A stretch of DNA of 64,000 nt, from contig NZ_JABWMH010000003.1 in NCBI RefSeq assembly GCF_013371215.1, forward strand, positions 124,001 to 188,000, written 5' to 3'. Position 1 is the first letter of the stretch. Every line of letters begins with the position of its first letter. A program made the position numbers and the translations under genes. Origin of the DNA: Parasphingorhabdus flavimaris. GTDB taxonomy: Bacteria > Pseudomonadota > Alphaproteobacteria > Sphingomonadales > Sphingomonadaceae. Shown here one piece after another: positions 25,585-33,040 of this stretch. The notes below the pieces were generated by a model that saw nothing but the letters and a program-made list of their open reading frames with translations, was not told the DNA's origin and did not search any database.

Positions 25585-27045
25585 CTAGAGCTTGTCGCGC
25601 GACACCCAGGTTGAGTGGGTTCCACTGCAGATCTTGTGCGGCAATTTTATCCGGCACACCGGGCCGGCCTCGAAATTTTTTGCATCGATCAGAATACATT
25701 CAGACGTGCCGCTATTCTCGTCCATAATGAAACTCACCAGATAGCCGTCATCCTCCGACTGCGAATTGACCCGCGGAGCAAAGGGCGCTTCCGAAGCATA
25801 ACGCCCGTCGTCCAGAGTGACCGTTTCGCTTTCGCCGGTCTCCAGATCATGTTTGATGAACCCGCAGAATAGAAACCATCCGGGCTTGGCGAAGGTCGAA
25901 TAGACATAACGATATTTGCGACCCGAATATTGCTGGTTGATCATGCCGAATTCGACAATCCGGTCATCCAGCTGTTCTTCCGTGGTAGTGCCGTCCTTCA
26001 GGTTGAAGCGCCAGCGATGGAGCCGCGATTTGAAACTATGCTCGTCGAGATAGGCCATCAGATGCCCGTGCTCACCCGCTTCGGCAATCGGCGGCGGGGA
26101 AGGATCTTCCTGAAAATAGCCGTCCATGATGACTTCATCGCCCTCTTCATAGGCATTGAGCCAGTGCAGCACATAGGTTGGTGCCGCCTCGAACCAGCGT
26201 ATTTCGGATGGATCGCCATGACGCGGGATCAGCGCAAAGCGCGAAGGCATATCATCGTGAAAGCGCACCGCATGAATGTTGCGCTTGAGCAGTTCTTCAT
26301 CCCAGAAGACGGGCAAATCATTCAAAATCGACCAGTTCTCGCTGAACGTCATATCATGGGGCAAGCGCGGACCGGGCAGTTCGATCGGCACATAATGTAC
26401 CAGCTTGTGATCCTTGTCGACCACGCCATAATGCATATAGGGCGCAAATTTCGAATAGTTGAAAAACATCATCTCGCCGGTATTTTCATCGACGCGAGGG
26501 TGCGCGGAAATGCCGTCGATCGGGACCCAGGGGGCCAGCCCTTCCGGCTCCAGTGTCTCGGGATTGAGCACATAGCCTTCGCCGCACTGGTAGAAAGTCG
26601 AAATGGCCTTGCCGGCATGAACCACGATATCGGTGCTGGAACTGTCCTTCAACGATCCGTGCGCGCCGAACCCCGGCCTCAGTGAAGTGCCCGGGCCATC
26701 CATCAGGCCGCCCCAGAGTGACTGTTCCGCTGACTGCTCGGCGTCGAAACAGCGTGTCTTGACGAACCGGTTGCGGTAATTGGCCTTGCCGTTCTGGAAG
26801 CTGATCTGGTGGATCATCCCGTCGCCGTCAAACGGATGATGGCGACCCAGGGGCTGGTGGATCTGGTTTTCGGTATTGCGCAGATAGATGCCGTCAATGT
26901 CGTCGGGAATGGCGCCCTCGATAACCTCCAGATCGGTTGCATCGACTTCCTCCATCAGCGGCGTCCACGCTCCATTGAGATAGGGGTGGTTGCTGGGTTG
27001 CAAGGTCGATTTAATCGGAGGCAGCTTGTCTACTTTCATCATCAT
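25585..27045 (-). CDS. Carotenoid oxygenase family / lignostilbene-dioxygenase-like (486 aa)
   Basis: A seven-bladed propeller non-heme iron dioxygenase that cleaves C=C bonds. The four iron-binding histidines are visible at about 182 (SAHPRVDE), 230 (LPHDMTFSE), 294 (YVLHWLNAYEEGD) and 477 (SGTHSTWVS). The family entry motif IYLRNTENQ and HHPFDGDGMIHQI are also present. Length matches bacterial lignostilbene-alpha,beta-dioxygenases and apocarotenoid oxygenases (about 480-490 aa). There is no signal peptide. In sphingomonads such enzymes cleave 4-hydroxystilbenes; the context of CoA ligases, NTF2-fold proteins and SDRs fits an aromatic substrate. Whether it prefers stilbenes or terpenoids cannot be read from sequence. 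Three ATG codons lie in a row, and the first is used here. Confidence 0.92.
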   Translation of the reverse strand: MMMKVDKLPPIKSTLQPSNHPYLNGAWTPLMEEVDATDLEVIEGAIPDDIDGIYLRNTENQIHQPLGRHHPFDGDGMIHQISFQNGKANYRNRFVKTRCFDAEQSAEQSLWGGLMDGPGTSLRPGFGAHGSLKDSSSTDIVVHAGKAISTFYQCGEGYVLNPETLEPEGLAPWVPIDGISAHPRVDENTGEMMFFNYSKFAPYMHYGVVDKDHKLVHYVPIELPGPRLPHDMTFSENWSILNDLPVFWDEELLKRNIHAVRFHDDMPSRFALIPRHGDPSEIRWFEAAPTYVLHWLNAYEEGDEVIMDGYFQEDPSPPPIAEAGEHGHLMAYLDEHSFKSRLHRWRFNLKDGTTTEEQLDDRIVEFGMINQQYSGRKYRYVYSTFAKPGWFLFCGFIKHDLETGESETVTLDDGRYASEAPFAPRVNSQSEDDGYLVSFIMDENSGTSECILIDAKNFEAGPVCRIKLPHKICSGTHSTWVSRDKL

Positions 27046-27150
27046 TCCCGTTTATCACATTTACATTTTCGGCGTCTCTCGCGCCCTGATTGCGCAACAG
27101 CGATTCGTCTGACTATTTCCTTGACTCGATCATTCGAATATCGCAGGCCT

Positions 27151-27172
27151 CACTTTTATAACAATACCTACT
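27151..27172 (+). promoter_or_regulatory. Cluster-wide cis-element, copy B (NTF2-MFS operon)
   Basis: Core ACTTTTATAACAATACC, then N2CT, almost identical to copy A. It ends 10 bp before ATG 27183, so it overlaps the probable -10 (TATAAC) and start site. It lies in the 137-bp spacer that also separates the divergent oxygenase gene, and could control that gene too. Confidence 0.65.
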
Positions 27173-27182
27173 GGAGGATTTT

Positions 27183-27725
27183 ATGAAGTTTCGCAAGATA
27201 TTTTTGCCCGTTTTGATGGGATTGTCACCTCTTGCCGTGTCGCCGGCCAGCGCTGCAGACACGGCGCCAGAAGGCGCCACCTCCGAAGATTCCCACCATG
27301 ATATGAACAAGGATCAGGCCGCCATGCAACAGGACCCCAAAATCGCCGTCGTCCAGGAAATGATTACCGCATGGAACGAAAAGCAATGGAGCAAGGTCGG
27401 CGATCTGTTCACCGAAGATGGCGTGCTTCACTCGATGATGCTTGATCCGATCGTCGGCCGCGAGCCGATCCGCGAGCGGATCATCGGCCTTGGAGAAGGC
27501 ATTGAGGAAATCACTCTGCATATCCACAATATCGGTCGCATCGGCGATGTGGTCGTGATCGAGCGGACCGACGAGTTCATCTATAAAGGCCACAAGGGCA
27601 AGGTGCCGGTCGTTGGCATTCTGGAAGTCGAAGGCGACAAGGTCAGCGTTTGGCGGGAATATTATGATCGCGCCGAGCTGATCGAGGCATTGGGCCTGAC
27701 TGCCGATTTTGATCCGTCAGCGTGA
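27183..27725 (+). CDS. Secreted limonene-1,2-epoxide-hydrolase-like NTF2-fold protein (180 aa)
   Basis: It has a signal peptide (MKFRKIFLPVLMGLSPLA, cleavage after PASAA), a His-rich linker and an NTF2/LEH domain (residues 53-170). The catalytic Arg-x-Asp and Asp of limonene epoxide hydrolase are matched by R128, D130 and D162 (VIERTDEF...VWREYYDRAEL), with nearly the same spacing. The Tyr and Asn that position the water are not conserved (LHSMML). It should act in the periplasm, perhaps on an epoxide or on a carbonyl by acid-base chemistry. GGAGG 5 nt before ATG 27183 is ideal. A GTGA overlap couples it to the following MFS gene. Confidence 0.88.
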   Translation: MKFRKIFLPVLMGLSPLAVSPASAADTAPEGATSEDSHHDMNKDQAAMQQDPKIAVVQEMITAWNEKQWSKVGDLFTEDGVLHSMMLDPIVGREPIRERIIGLGEGIEEITLHIHNIGRIGDVVVIERTDEFIYKGHKGKVPVVGILEVEGDKVSVWREYYDRAELIEALGLTADFDPSA

Positions 27726-29089
27726 GTGAAACAGAGCAGCTCGCTCCTACTGCAGCGATAGAAGCGAGTGCCGCCGGGATAGGTGAGGGTGAACCTCCCT
27801 ATCCCGGCGCGGCTCTGTCCTGGGGCATCGTGGCGATGCTTTTCATCGCCTATATTTTCTCGTTCATAGACCGGATGCTGATCGGTCTTCTGGTCGAACC
27901 GATCAAGAAAGACCTGCTGCTGACGGACACCCAGATCAGCCTCTTGCAGGGACTCGCCTTCGCGCTTTTCTATACGATCGCAGGCATCCCGATTGGCCGC
28001 TGGATTGACCGCGCACCGAGAATGCGGGTCGTCGCTATTGGCATTACCATATGGAGCGGGATGACCGCCCTGTGCGCCACCGTCACAAATTTCTCCCAAT
28101 TTTTCCTCGCCCGCATGGGCGTCGGTGTGGGCGAGGCCGTGCTGTCACCGGCCGCCTATTCTATAATCTCGGACAGCTTCCCGAAGAGCCGGCTCGGCCT
28201 CGCCATGGGTGTCTACGGTCTGGGCTCCGCAATCGGGGCCGGCATGGCGTTCATGATCGGCGCAGTGGTCATCGCCGCCGTCGCCAACGCGGAGACGGTT
28301 ACGGTTCCGTTGCTCGGCGTCATCAAGGGGTGGCAAGTCGCATTTCTTGTCGCTGGCCTGCCCGGCCTGCTTATCGCCCTCGCTTTCGTGCTGCTGCCAG
28401 AGCCGGTGCGACGGATCACCAAGGGGGAAGAGCATCTCACCGGCCAGGTGCCGATGTCCGCCGTTACCCGTCACCTGAAAGACAATAAGGTCTATTTCTG
28501 GAGCATTTTTCTTGCGGTCGGCATGGTCAATCTCTCCGTTCTCGGGTCCATTTCATGGCTGCCGGTCATGATGGTCCGTTCGTTCGGCATGGAATTGGCG
28601 AATGCAGGCTGGCTTTCGGGATCGCTGTTGATTGTTGGCGGCCTGCTCGGGATGGTCGGCGGCGGCGCGCTTATGGACAGGCTTGGCGGCGGCTCACCCG
28701 AATCGCGGCTGAAATTCTGTGCGTGGGCAACGGTGGTCGGAATATTCGGGGCGGTGGCATTCCCGCTGCTCGAAAACACCATTCTCATGTCGGTCGCGTT
28801 CGTGATATTCTTTACCGCAGCGGCAGTAGCTGTCGGCGCTGCGCCATCGGTTATCCAGCAGCTCGCCCCGAACCGGATGCGGGCGACTATTTCTGCAGCC
28901 TATGTGTTCGTGATCAACATCATCGGACTGGGTGCAGGACCGACATTGACGGCGGTGATCGGCGACAATTTCTTCCCGTTCGAGTCGGGTATCCGTTACG
29001 CGATCGCGATTGTTGCCCCCTTTGGCTATGTCGTCGGTGCGATATTATTCTTTGTCGCGGCAAACAGCGTGCGCTCCCACAAAATCTAG
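27722..29089 (+). CDS. MFS transporter, spinster-type (455 aa)
   Basis: Twelve predicted membrane helices with the MFS loop motif GIPIGRWIDRAPRMRV between helices 2 and 3 and FSFIDRMLIGLLVEPIKKDL at helix 1. The pattern is that of spinster-like MFS carriers, widespread in sphingomonad aromatic and steroid catabolic clusters. The start codon is GTG at 27722, overlapping the stop of the periplasmic LEH-like gene, so the two are translationally coupled. It probably carries the substrate, or the product released by the periplasmic enzyme, across the inner membrane. The direction is not certain. Confidence 0.9.
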   Translation: MSETEQLAPTAAIEASAAGIGEGEPPYPGAALSWGIVAMLFIAYIFSFIDRMLIGLLVEPIKKDLLLTDTQISLLQGLAFALFYTIAGIPIGRWIDRAPRMRVVAIGITIWSGMTALCATVTNFSQFFLARMGVGVGEAVLSPAAYSIISDSFPKSRLGLAMGVYGLGSAIGAGMAFMIGAVVIAAVANAETVTVPLLGVIKGWQVAFLVAGLPGLLIALAFVLLPEPVRRITKGEEHLTGQVPMSAVTRHLKDNKVYFWSIFLAVGMVNLSVLGSISWLPVMMVRSFGMELANAGWLSGSLLIVGGLLGMVGGGALMDRLGGGSPESRLKFCAWATVVGIFGAVAFPLLENTILMSVAFVIFFTAAAVAVGAAPSVIQQLAPNRMRATISAAYVFVINIIGLGAGPTLTAVIGDNFFPFESGIRYAIAIVAPFGYVVGAILFFVAANSVRSHKI

Positions 29090-29142
29090 GCCGGACTACC
29101 GACGCGAGACTTCAAGTGGCCAAGCTGGCGCGCAAGCCCGAA

Positions 29143-29172
29143 TGGACAAATGACTAAAGGTGCGCCTATAAT
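29143..29172 (+). promoter_or_regulatory. Strong sigma70-type promoter giving a leaderless regulator mRNA
   Basis: TGGACA (29143-29148), an 18-nt spacer, then TATAAT (29167-29172). The expected transcription start is at about 29178-29180, which coincides with ATG 29178. No Shine-Dalgarno sequence exists between promoter and start, so the regulator is probably translated from a leaderless transcript. Confidence 0.75.
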
Positions 29173-29177
29173 AAAGT

Positions 29178-30149
29178 ATGGAAAAGAAACTCATTCGGTC
29201 CTGTTCAATATGGCGCGCGCTCGAGGTGGTTGGCGACGTACCTATTCTTCTGATTTTGGAAGCCAGTTGGCTGGGCGGCAAAAGATTTGACGAATTTCGC
29301 CGCCGCACAGGATTGTTGAAAGCCCTGCTTTCCGATCGCCTGGGGCGACTCGTGACGGGCGGTTTGATGGAAAAGAAGCTCTATTGCGATAGTCCGCCGC
29401 GCTACGAATATCTGATGACCACGAAAGGTCAGGACCTCTACTGGACCGCGCTGATGCTCCTCCGCTGGGAAAAAAAATGGCAGGTCAAGGACAAGATCAA
29501 TGTGGAATTGATCCACAAGACCTGCGGCAAAATGTTCGACCCGGTTCCGGCCTGCGGGCATTGCAGCGAAGAGATTGATCCGACCCGGGTCGCGTGGAGC
29601 GAAGGCCCGGGGCTGGGCTGGATGAAACCGCTATACAGCCGTCGCCGGAAAACCCGGGAGAGTACGGGCGATACGACATCGCTCATGGATCAGGCGGCGC
29701 AGATCATGGGCGACCGTTGGGGCAGCCTGATCATGCGATCCATCTATACCGGGGTGAACCGATTTGATGATATCCGCGCCGACACCGCGATCGCAACCAA
29801 CATATTGTCGGAGCGTCTGACGTGGCTCACCGATATGGGGATGATCAGACAGAGCCAGTATAACAGCAATCCTCCGCGCTACGAATATCGGCTGCGCCGC
29901 AAGGGTGTGGATTATTATCACGCGCTGCTCATGCTGATGCAATGGGGGGACAAATATTTCGTCGCGCCCGAAGGGCCTCCGCTGCTTTTGACCCACGAGG
30001 AATGTGGCCACGATCTGGATCCGCAAGTCGTCTGTTCGGAATGCAAGGAACATATCTCTTTCCAGGACGTCAGCTACCGGATTATCGACCGCCGTCCAAT
30101 GTCGGAGAATGATTCAGAGCCTGTCCCGGTGTCGCGGACGGCTTCCTGA
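29178..30149 (+). CDS. Tandem HxlR-type winged-helix regulator with two Cys-rich knuckles (323 aa)
   Basis: Two HxlR domains lie in one chain: residues about 5-100 (RSCSIWRALEVVGDVPILLIL...PPRYEYLMTTKG) and 165-265 (AAQIMGDRWGSLIMRSI...PPRYEYRLRRKG). Each is followed by a possible metal knuckle: TCGKMFDPVPACGHC near 113 and ECGHDLDPQVVCSEC near 273. Ordinary HxlR proteins are about 110-130 aa dimers, so this is a covalent pseudo-dimer. It is the only regulator inside the catabolic cluster and is a good candidate to bind the shared asymmetric cis-element. The promoter indicates a leaderless mRNA starting at ATG 29178. The ligand is unknown. Confidence 0.9.
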   Translation: MEKKLIRSCSIWRALEVVGDVPILLILEASWLGGKRFDEFRRRTGLLKALLSDRLGRLVTGGLMEKKLYCDSPPRYEYLMTTKGQDLYWTALMLLRWEKKWQVKDKINVELIHKTCGKMFDPVPACGHCSEEIDPTRVAWSEGPGLGWMKPLYSRRRKTRESTGDTTSLMDQAAQIMGDRWGSLIMRSIYTGVNRFDDIRADTAIATNILSERLTWLTDMGMIRQSQYNSNPPRYEYRLRRKGVDYYHALLMLMQWGDKYFVAPEGPPLLLTHEECGHDLDPQVVCSECKEHISFQDVSYRIIDRRPMSENDSEPVPVSRTAS

Positions 30150-30172
30150 AAACTGGCCCACCCCGAAATATA

Positions 30173-30194
30173 AACTTTCATTACCATACCTTCT
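30173..30194 (+). promoter_or_regulatory. Cluster-wide cis-element, copy C (SDR-NTF2 operon)
   Basis: Core ACTTTCATTACCATACC, then N2CT. It ends 32 bp before ATG 30227 in the 77-bp gap after the HxlR gene. It matches copies A and B at ACTT, AT, AC and ATACC. Confidence 0.6.
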
Positions 30195-30226
30195 CGGCTA
30201 GTCGATAGAAAAGCCGGAGAGGGATT

Positions 30227-31111
30227 ATGACGAAACAGCGAACTGCCTTGGTAACAGGTGCCGGAAAAGGTCTGGGCGCGGCATTCGCCCGCGGGCTGGC
30301 TGCGGATGGCAGCGCGGTGATGGTCAACAATCGCAGCCATGATGGCCAGCCAAGCTCGGCCAAACAGATAGCCGACAGCCTGACCGCAAGGGGTTTCACG
30401 GCGAGCCATGACAACCATGCCGTCGACGGCAATGGCGCAGCCGATGCAATCATCGGTCATGCGGTCGAGACATGGGGCGGACTGGATATATTGGTCCTCA
30501 ATGCCGGGATCACCGGGCCTGCGGCGAAAGTCGGAGCGCTGACCGATGCCGATATCAGAGCCGTGATGGAGATAAATTTCCACGCCAATACCGCGCTGGT
30601 CGACGCCGCCTTGCCTCATCTGATCGCCTCGCCTGCCGGTCGCATTGTGTTCATCGCATCTTCCGCGGGACTCTATGGCGTGCGAGGGCGTGCTTCCTAT
30701 GCCGCATCCAAGGGGGCGTTGATCGCTTATGCGCGGACGCTCGCCGACGAGCTGGCCCGGACTTCTGTGCGGGTGAACATATTGGCGCCTTATGCCGCAA
30801 CCAATATGACCGCCGGCCAGGGCGAGGAGCTGAATGACGTGCTCCATCCTGACAAGGCGGCAGCCGCCGCCGTCTGGCTCAGCCGGCCGGAATGCCAGCG
30901 GACCGGCGAAATCTGGATAGCGGGCGGCGACTATTTCTGCCGTGCCGCAGCCACCGAGAGCACCGGTGGTGGCGCTCCCGATGCCACAGCGGACTGGTTC
31001 GGCGAAAATGTCGAGCAACTGTCAGCAATAGGAAATGGCCGGGAACATTCCGGCGCAGAGGCGGCGTTCGGCGATTTTTTCGATCGCCTGAAAAATATTT
31101 CAACAGAATGA
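30227..31111 (+). CDS. Short-chain dehydrogenase/reductase (294 aa)
   Basis: A Rossmann SDR with the cofactor motif VTGAGKGLGAAFARG, LNAGITGPA, a catalytic Ser in IASSAGLYG and YAASKGAL (Tyr-x3-Lys). The first motif and its continuation (VMVNNR) resemble the 3-hydroxyacyl-CoA dehydrogenase part of MFE-2/17-beta-HSD4 proteins. A C-terminal tail of about 60 residues beyond the SDR core is of unknown role. It should oxidise a secondary alcohol or 3-hydroxyacyl-CoA. GGAGAGGG upstream supports ATG 30227. It is the first of four tightly packed genes (SDR, NTF2, SDR, NTF2). Confidence 0.9.
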   Translation: MTKQRTALVTGAGKGLGAAFARGLAADGSAVMVNNRSHDGQPSSAKQIADSLTARGFTASHDNHAVDGNGAADAIIGHAVETWGGLDILVLNAGITGPAAKVGALTDADIRAVMEINFHANTALVDAALPHLIASPAGRIVFIASSAGLYGVRGRASYAASKGALIAYARTLADELARTSVRVNILAPYAATNMTAGQGEELNDVLHPDKAAAAAVWLSRPECQRTGEIWIAGGDYFCRAAATESTGGGAPDATADWFGENVEQLSAIGNGREHSGAEAAFGDFFDRLKNISTE

Positions 31112-31126
31112 AGGAGAGACAAGAGA

Positions 31127-31693
31127 ATGGCACGACCAAAATCCGTAGAAGAATTGTTCGACCGCGAGGAAATATATGACATATTGATCAACTATGCGCG
31201 TGGAGCCGACCGGGCCGATATAGACCTGATTGCCGCGGCCTATCACGACGACGCTATAGAAGATCACGGCGGGACATTTCACGGACCGGCGAGCGAATAT
31301 GTGGCGTTGATCAGCAAGGTTCTGCCAACTGCGCCGCGGATGTCCCATATTGTCACCAATATCAATATCGAGCTGGACGGCGAGAAAGCCTACACAGAAT
31401 GCTATTTTCTGACCTTTTCGCGCCGCGACCAGATCGACGACCCTTTTGACAGCCTGACCATGGCCCGGGTGATCGACCGGTTCGAACGGCGCGACGGCGC
31501 ATGGAAAATTGCCCATCGCCGCCTGGCATGGGACTGGAACCACGAAATGCCGCTGCTCGAAAGCTGGGGGCGTGGCGGGATCGCCCCCGACCCGTCCAAG
31601 CTGACCAGAGGGGCCAAGAAACCCGACGATATTTTATACGGCGACTGGCTCCGCGGAGACGGCCCGGCAACCCAAAAAGGAGAAATTGAATGA
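31127..31693 (+). CDS. SnoaL-like / NTF2-fold protein (188 aa)
   Basis: A SnoaL_4-type protein (DILINYARGADRADIDLIAAAYHDDAI, MSHIVTNINIEL, WKIAHRRLAWDWNHEMP). It has no signal peptide and no cofactor motif. The fold houses small-molecule isomerases, dehydratases and lyases and the beta subunits of ring-hydroxylating dioxygenases; no alpha subunit is present, so a free-standing enzyme is likely. It is clearly paralogous to the product of 32439-32960, sharing the DWNH-x-MP segment. GGAGAG precedes ATG 31127. The stop overlaps the next SDR start by ATGA. Confidence 0.88.
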   Translation: MARPKSVEELFDREEIYDILINYARGADRADIDLIAAAYHDDAIEDHGGTFHGPASEYVALISKVLPTAPRMSHIVTNINIELDGEKAYTECYFLTFSRRDQIDDPFDSLTMARVIDRFERRDGAWKIAHRRLAWDWNHEMPLLESWGRGGIAPDPSKLTRGAKKPDDILYGDWLRGDGPATQKGEIE

Positions 31694-32439
31694 AGATTGA
31701 AGGATGTACGGCGCTGGTTACCGGCGGCAATCGCGGTATTGGCAAAGGCTTTGTCGAAGAGCTGCTCGATGCCGGAGCGAAGCGGGTCTATATTGCGGCT
31801 CGCAAATTGGCCGATGCCGAAGAATTGGCGCAGACGGCGCCGGACCGGCTGGTTGCGATCGAGCTCGACGTAACCAACGCCGATCAGATTGCAAAAGCCG
31901 CCGAGCAATGCACCGACCTCGATTTGCTGGTCAACAATGCTGGCGCCTTCAACAATGTCACCCTGATGGGGGCGGACGACATGACCGCGATGCGGCAGGA
32001 GATCGAGACCAATTATATTGGCGTTGTCGCCATGTGCCGGGCCTTTGCACCGATATTGAAAGCCAATGGCGGCGGCGCGATCGTCAACGTCTTGTCCGCC
32101 GGTGCGATTATCGCGGTTCCCAATATGGGCGGATATAGTCCGTCGAAATTTGCTTCGCGCGCGGCCTCGGACTGCATTCGTGCCGAACTGGAGCCGCAGG
32201 GCACGCAGGTTTCAGCGCTGATCGTCGGTTCGGTCGACACGCGCATGGCATCGCATGTAACCTGGCAGGAGAAAAGCTCGCCCCGGACGATCGGCAAGGC
32301 CGGCATTCTGGCCGTGGAACATGGCATCGACGAGCATGATACCGATCCGCATTCGGTGTCGGTTCGGGCTTTTCTGGCCCGTGATCCCCATACCATCAAG
32401 CGCTCGATGACCGATGCCCTGCACAAAGGACGCAGCTAA
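31690..32439 (+). CDS. Short-chain dehydrogenase/reductase (249 aa)
   Basis: A classical-length SDR: VTGGNRGIGKGFVEEL cofactor loop, LLVNNAGAFNNV, a catalytic Ser in VLSAGAIIA and YSPSKFASRA with the catalytic Tyr and Lys. It is not a close copy of the SDR at 30227. It starts by ATGA overlap with the preceding NTF2-fold gene, with AAGGAG inside that gene, and shares one base with the following one (TAATG). Coupling to NTF2-fold partners on both sides suggests consecutive steps on one intermediate, for example alcohol oxidation followed by a cofactor-free elimination or lyase step. Confidence 0.9.
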   Translation: MKIEGCTALVTGGNRGIGKGFVEELLDAGAKRVYIAARKLADAEELAQTAPDRLVAIELDVTNADQIAKAAEQCTDLDLLVNNAGAFNNVTLMGADDMTAMRQEIETNYIGVVAMCRAFAPILKANGGGAIVNVLSAGAIIAVPNMGGYSPSKFASRAASDCIRAELEPQGTQVSALIVGSVDTRMASHVTWQEKSSPRTIGKAGILAVEHGIDEHDTDPHSVSVRAFLARDPHTIKRSMTDALHKGRS

Positions 32440-32960
32440 TGTATAAAAACACGATCGAGACGGTTATCGCCAAACAGGATATCCACGATACAATCATGCG
32501 CTATGCCCGCGCCATAGATCGCGCAGACGGTCCGTTGTTGCACAGCTGCTACTGGGATGACGCGATCGAGGAGCATGGCAGCAGTTACACCGGACCTGCC
32601 CATGACTATATCGACGGCGCGATGGAGCGCCTGATGAAAGGCGATGTCATGATGCATCTGGCCGGTAACATTCATGTCGAGCTGGAAGGCGATACCGCCT
32701 GGGTCGAGACTTATCTGCTGACCTTCGCCCGCTTCAAGAAGGACGGAGAAGACTGGGACACGCTGACCGGCGGCCGTGTTTTCGACAAATTTACCTGTCG
32801 GGACGGCGAATGGCGCATCGCCCACCGCAAGATGGCGTTCGACTGGAACCACGACATGCCGTCTTCCGAGAGCTGGTGCGTGGGACTGTTCAACCCCGAG
32901 GATCCCCGCATGATCATGGGACGCAAGGGGAAGGATGACCTGACCTACAGCCGGTTCTGA
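32439..32960 (+). CDS. SnoaL-like / NTF2-fold protein, paralog of the 31.1-kb gene (173 aa)
   Basis: A SnoaL_4-type domain (DTIMRYARAIDRADGPLLHS, YWDDAIEEHGSSYTGPAHDY, MHLAGNIHVELEGD, WRIAHRKMAFDWNHDMP). It aligns along its length with the 188-aa protein two genes upstream, so the SDR-NTF2 pair looks like a duplicated module whose members have diverged. It is cytoplasmic with no cofactor motif. A strong bidirectional terminator lies 25 bp after the stop, ending the operon. In Novosphingobium the NTF2-fold enzyme LdpA is a cofactor-free diarylpropane deformylase, a possible functional parallel. Confidence 0.88.
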   Translation: MYKNTIETVIAKQDIHDTIMRYARAIDRADGPLLHSCYWDDAIEEHGSSYTGPAHDYIDGAMERLMKGDVMMHLAGNIHVELEGDTAWVETYLLTFARFKKDGEDWDTLTGGRVFDKFTCRDGEWRIAHRKMAFDWNHDMPSSESWCVGLFNPEDPRMIMGRKGKDDLTYSRF

Positions 32961-32985
32961 CGGCAGATCATTTCAGGCAAAAAAG

Positions 32986-33017
32986 AAGCCCGCGGACGAG
33001 ATGTCCGCGGGCTTTTT
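32986..33017. terminator. Bidirectional intrinsic terminator
   Basis: A 12-bp perfect stem AAGCCCGCGGAC / GTCCGCGGGCTT with a 5-nt loop, a T-run on the right for the plus strand and an A-run on the left that gives a U-run for the minus strand. It separates the convergent NTF2-fold gene (stop 32960) and TonB receptor (stop 33041). Confidence 0.95.
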
Positions 33018-33040
33018 CATGTATCAGAGAAGCGTCCGGT

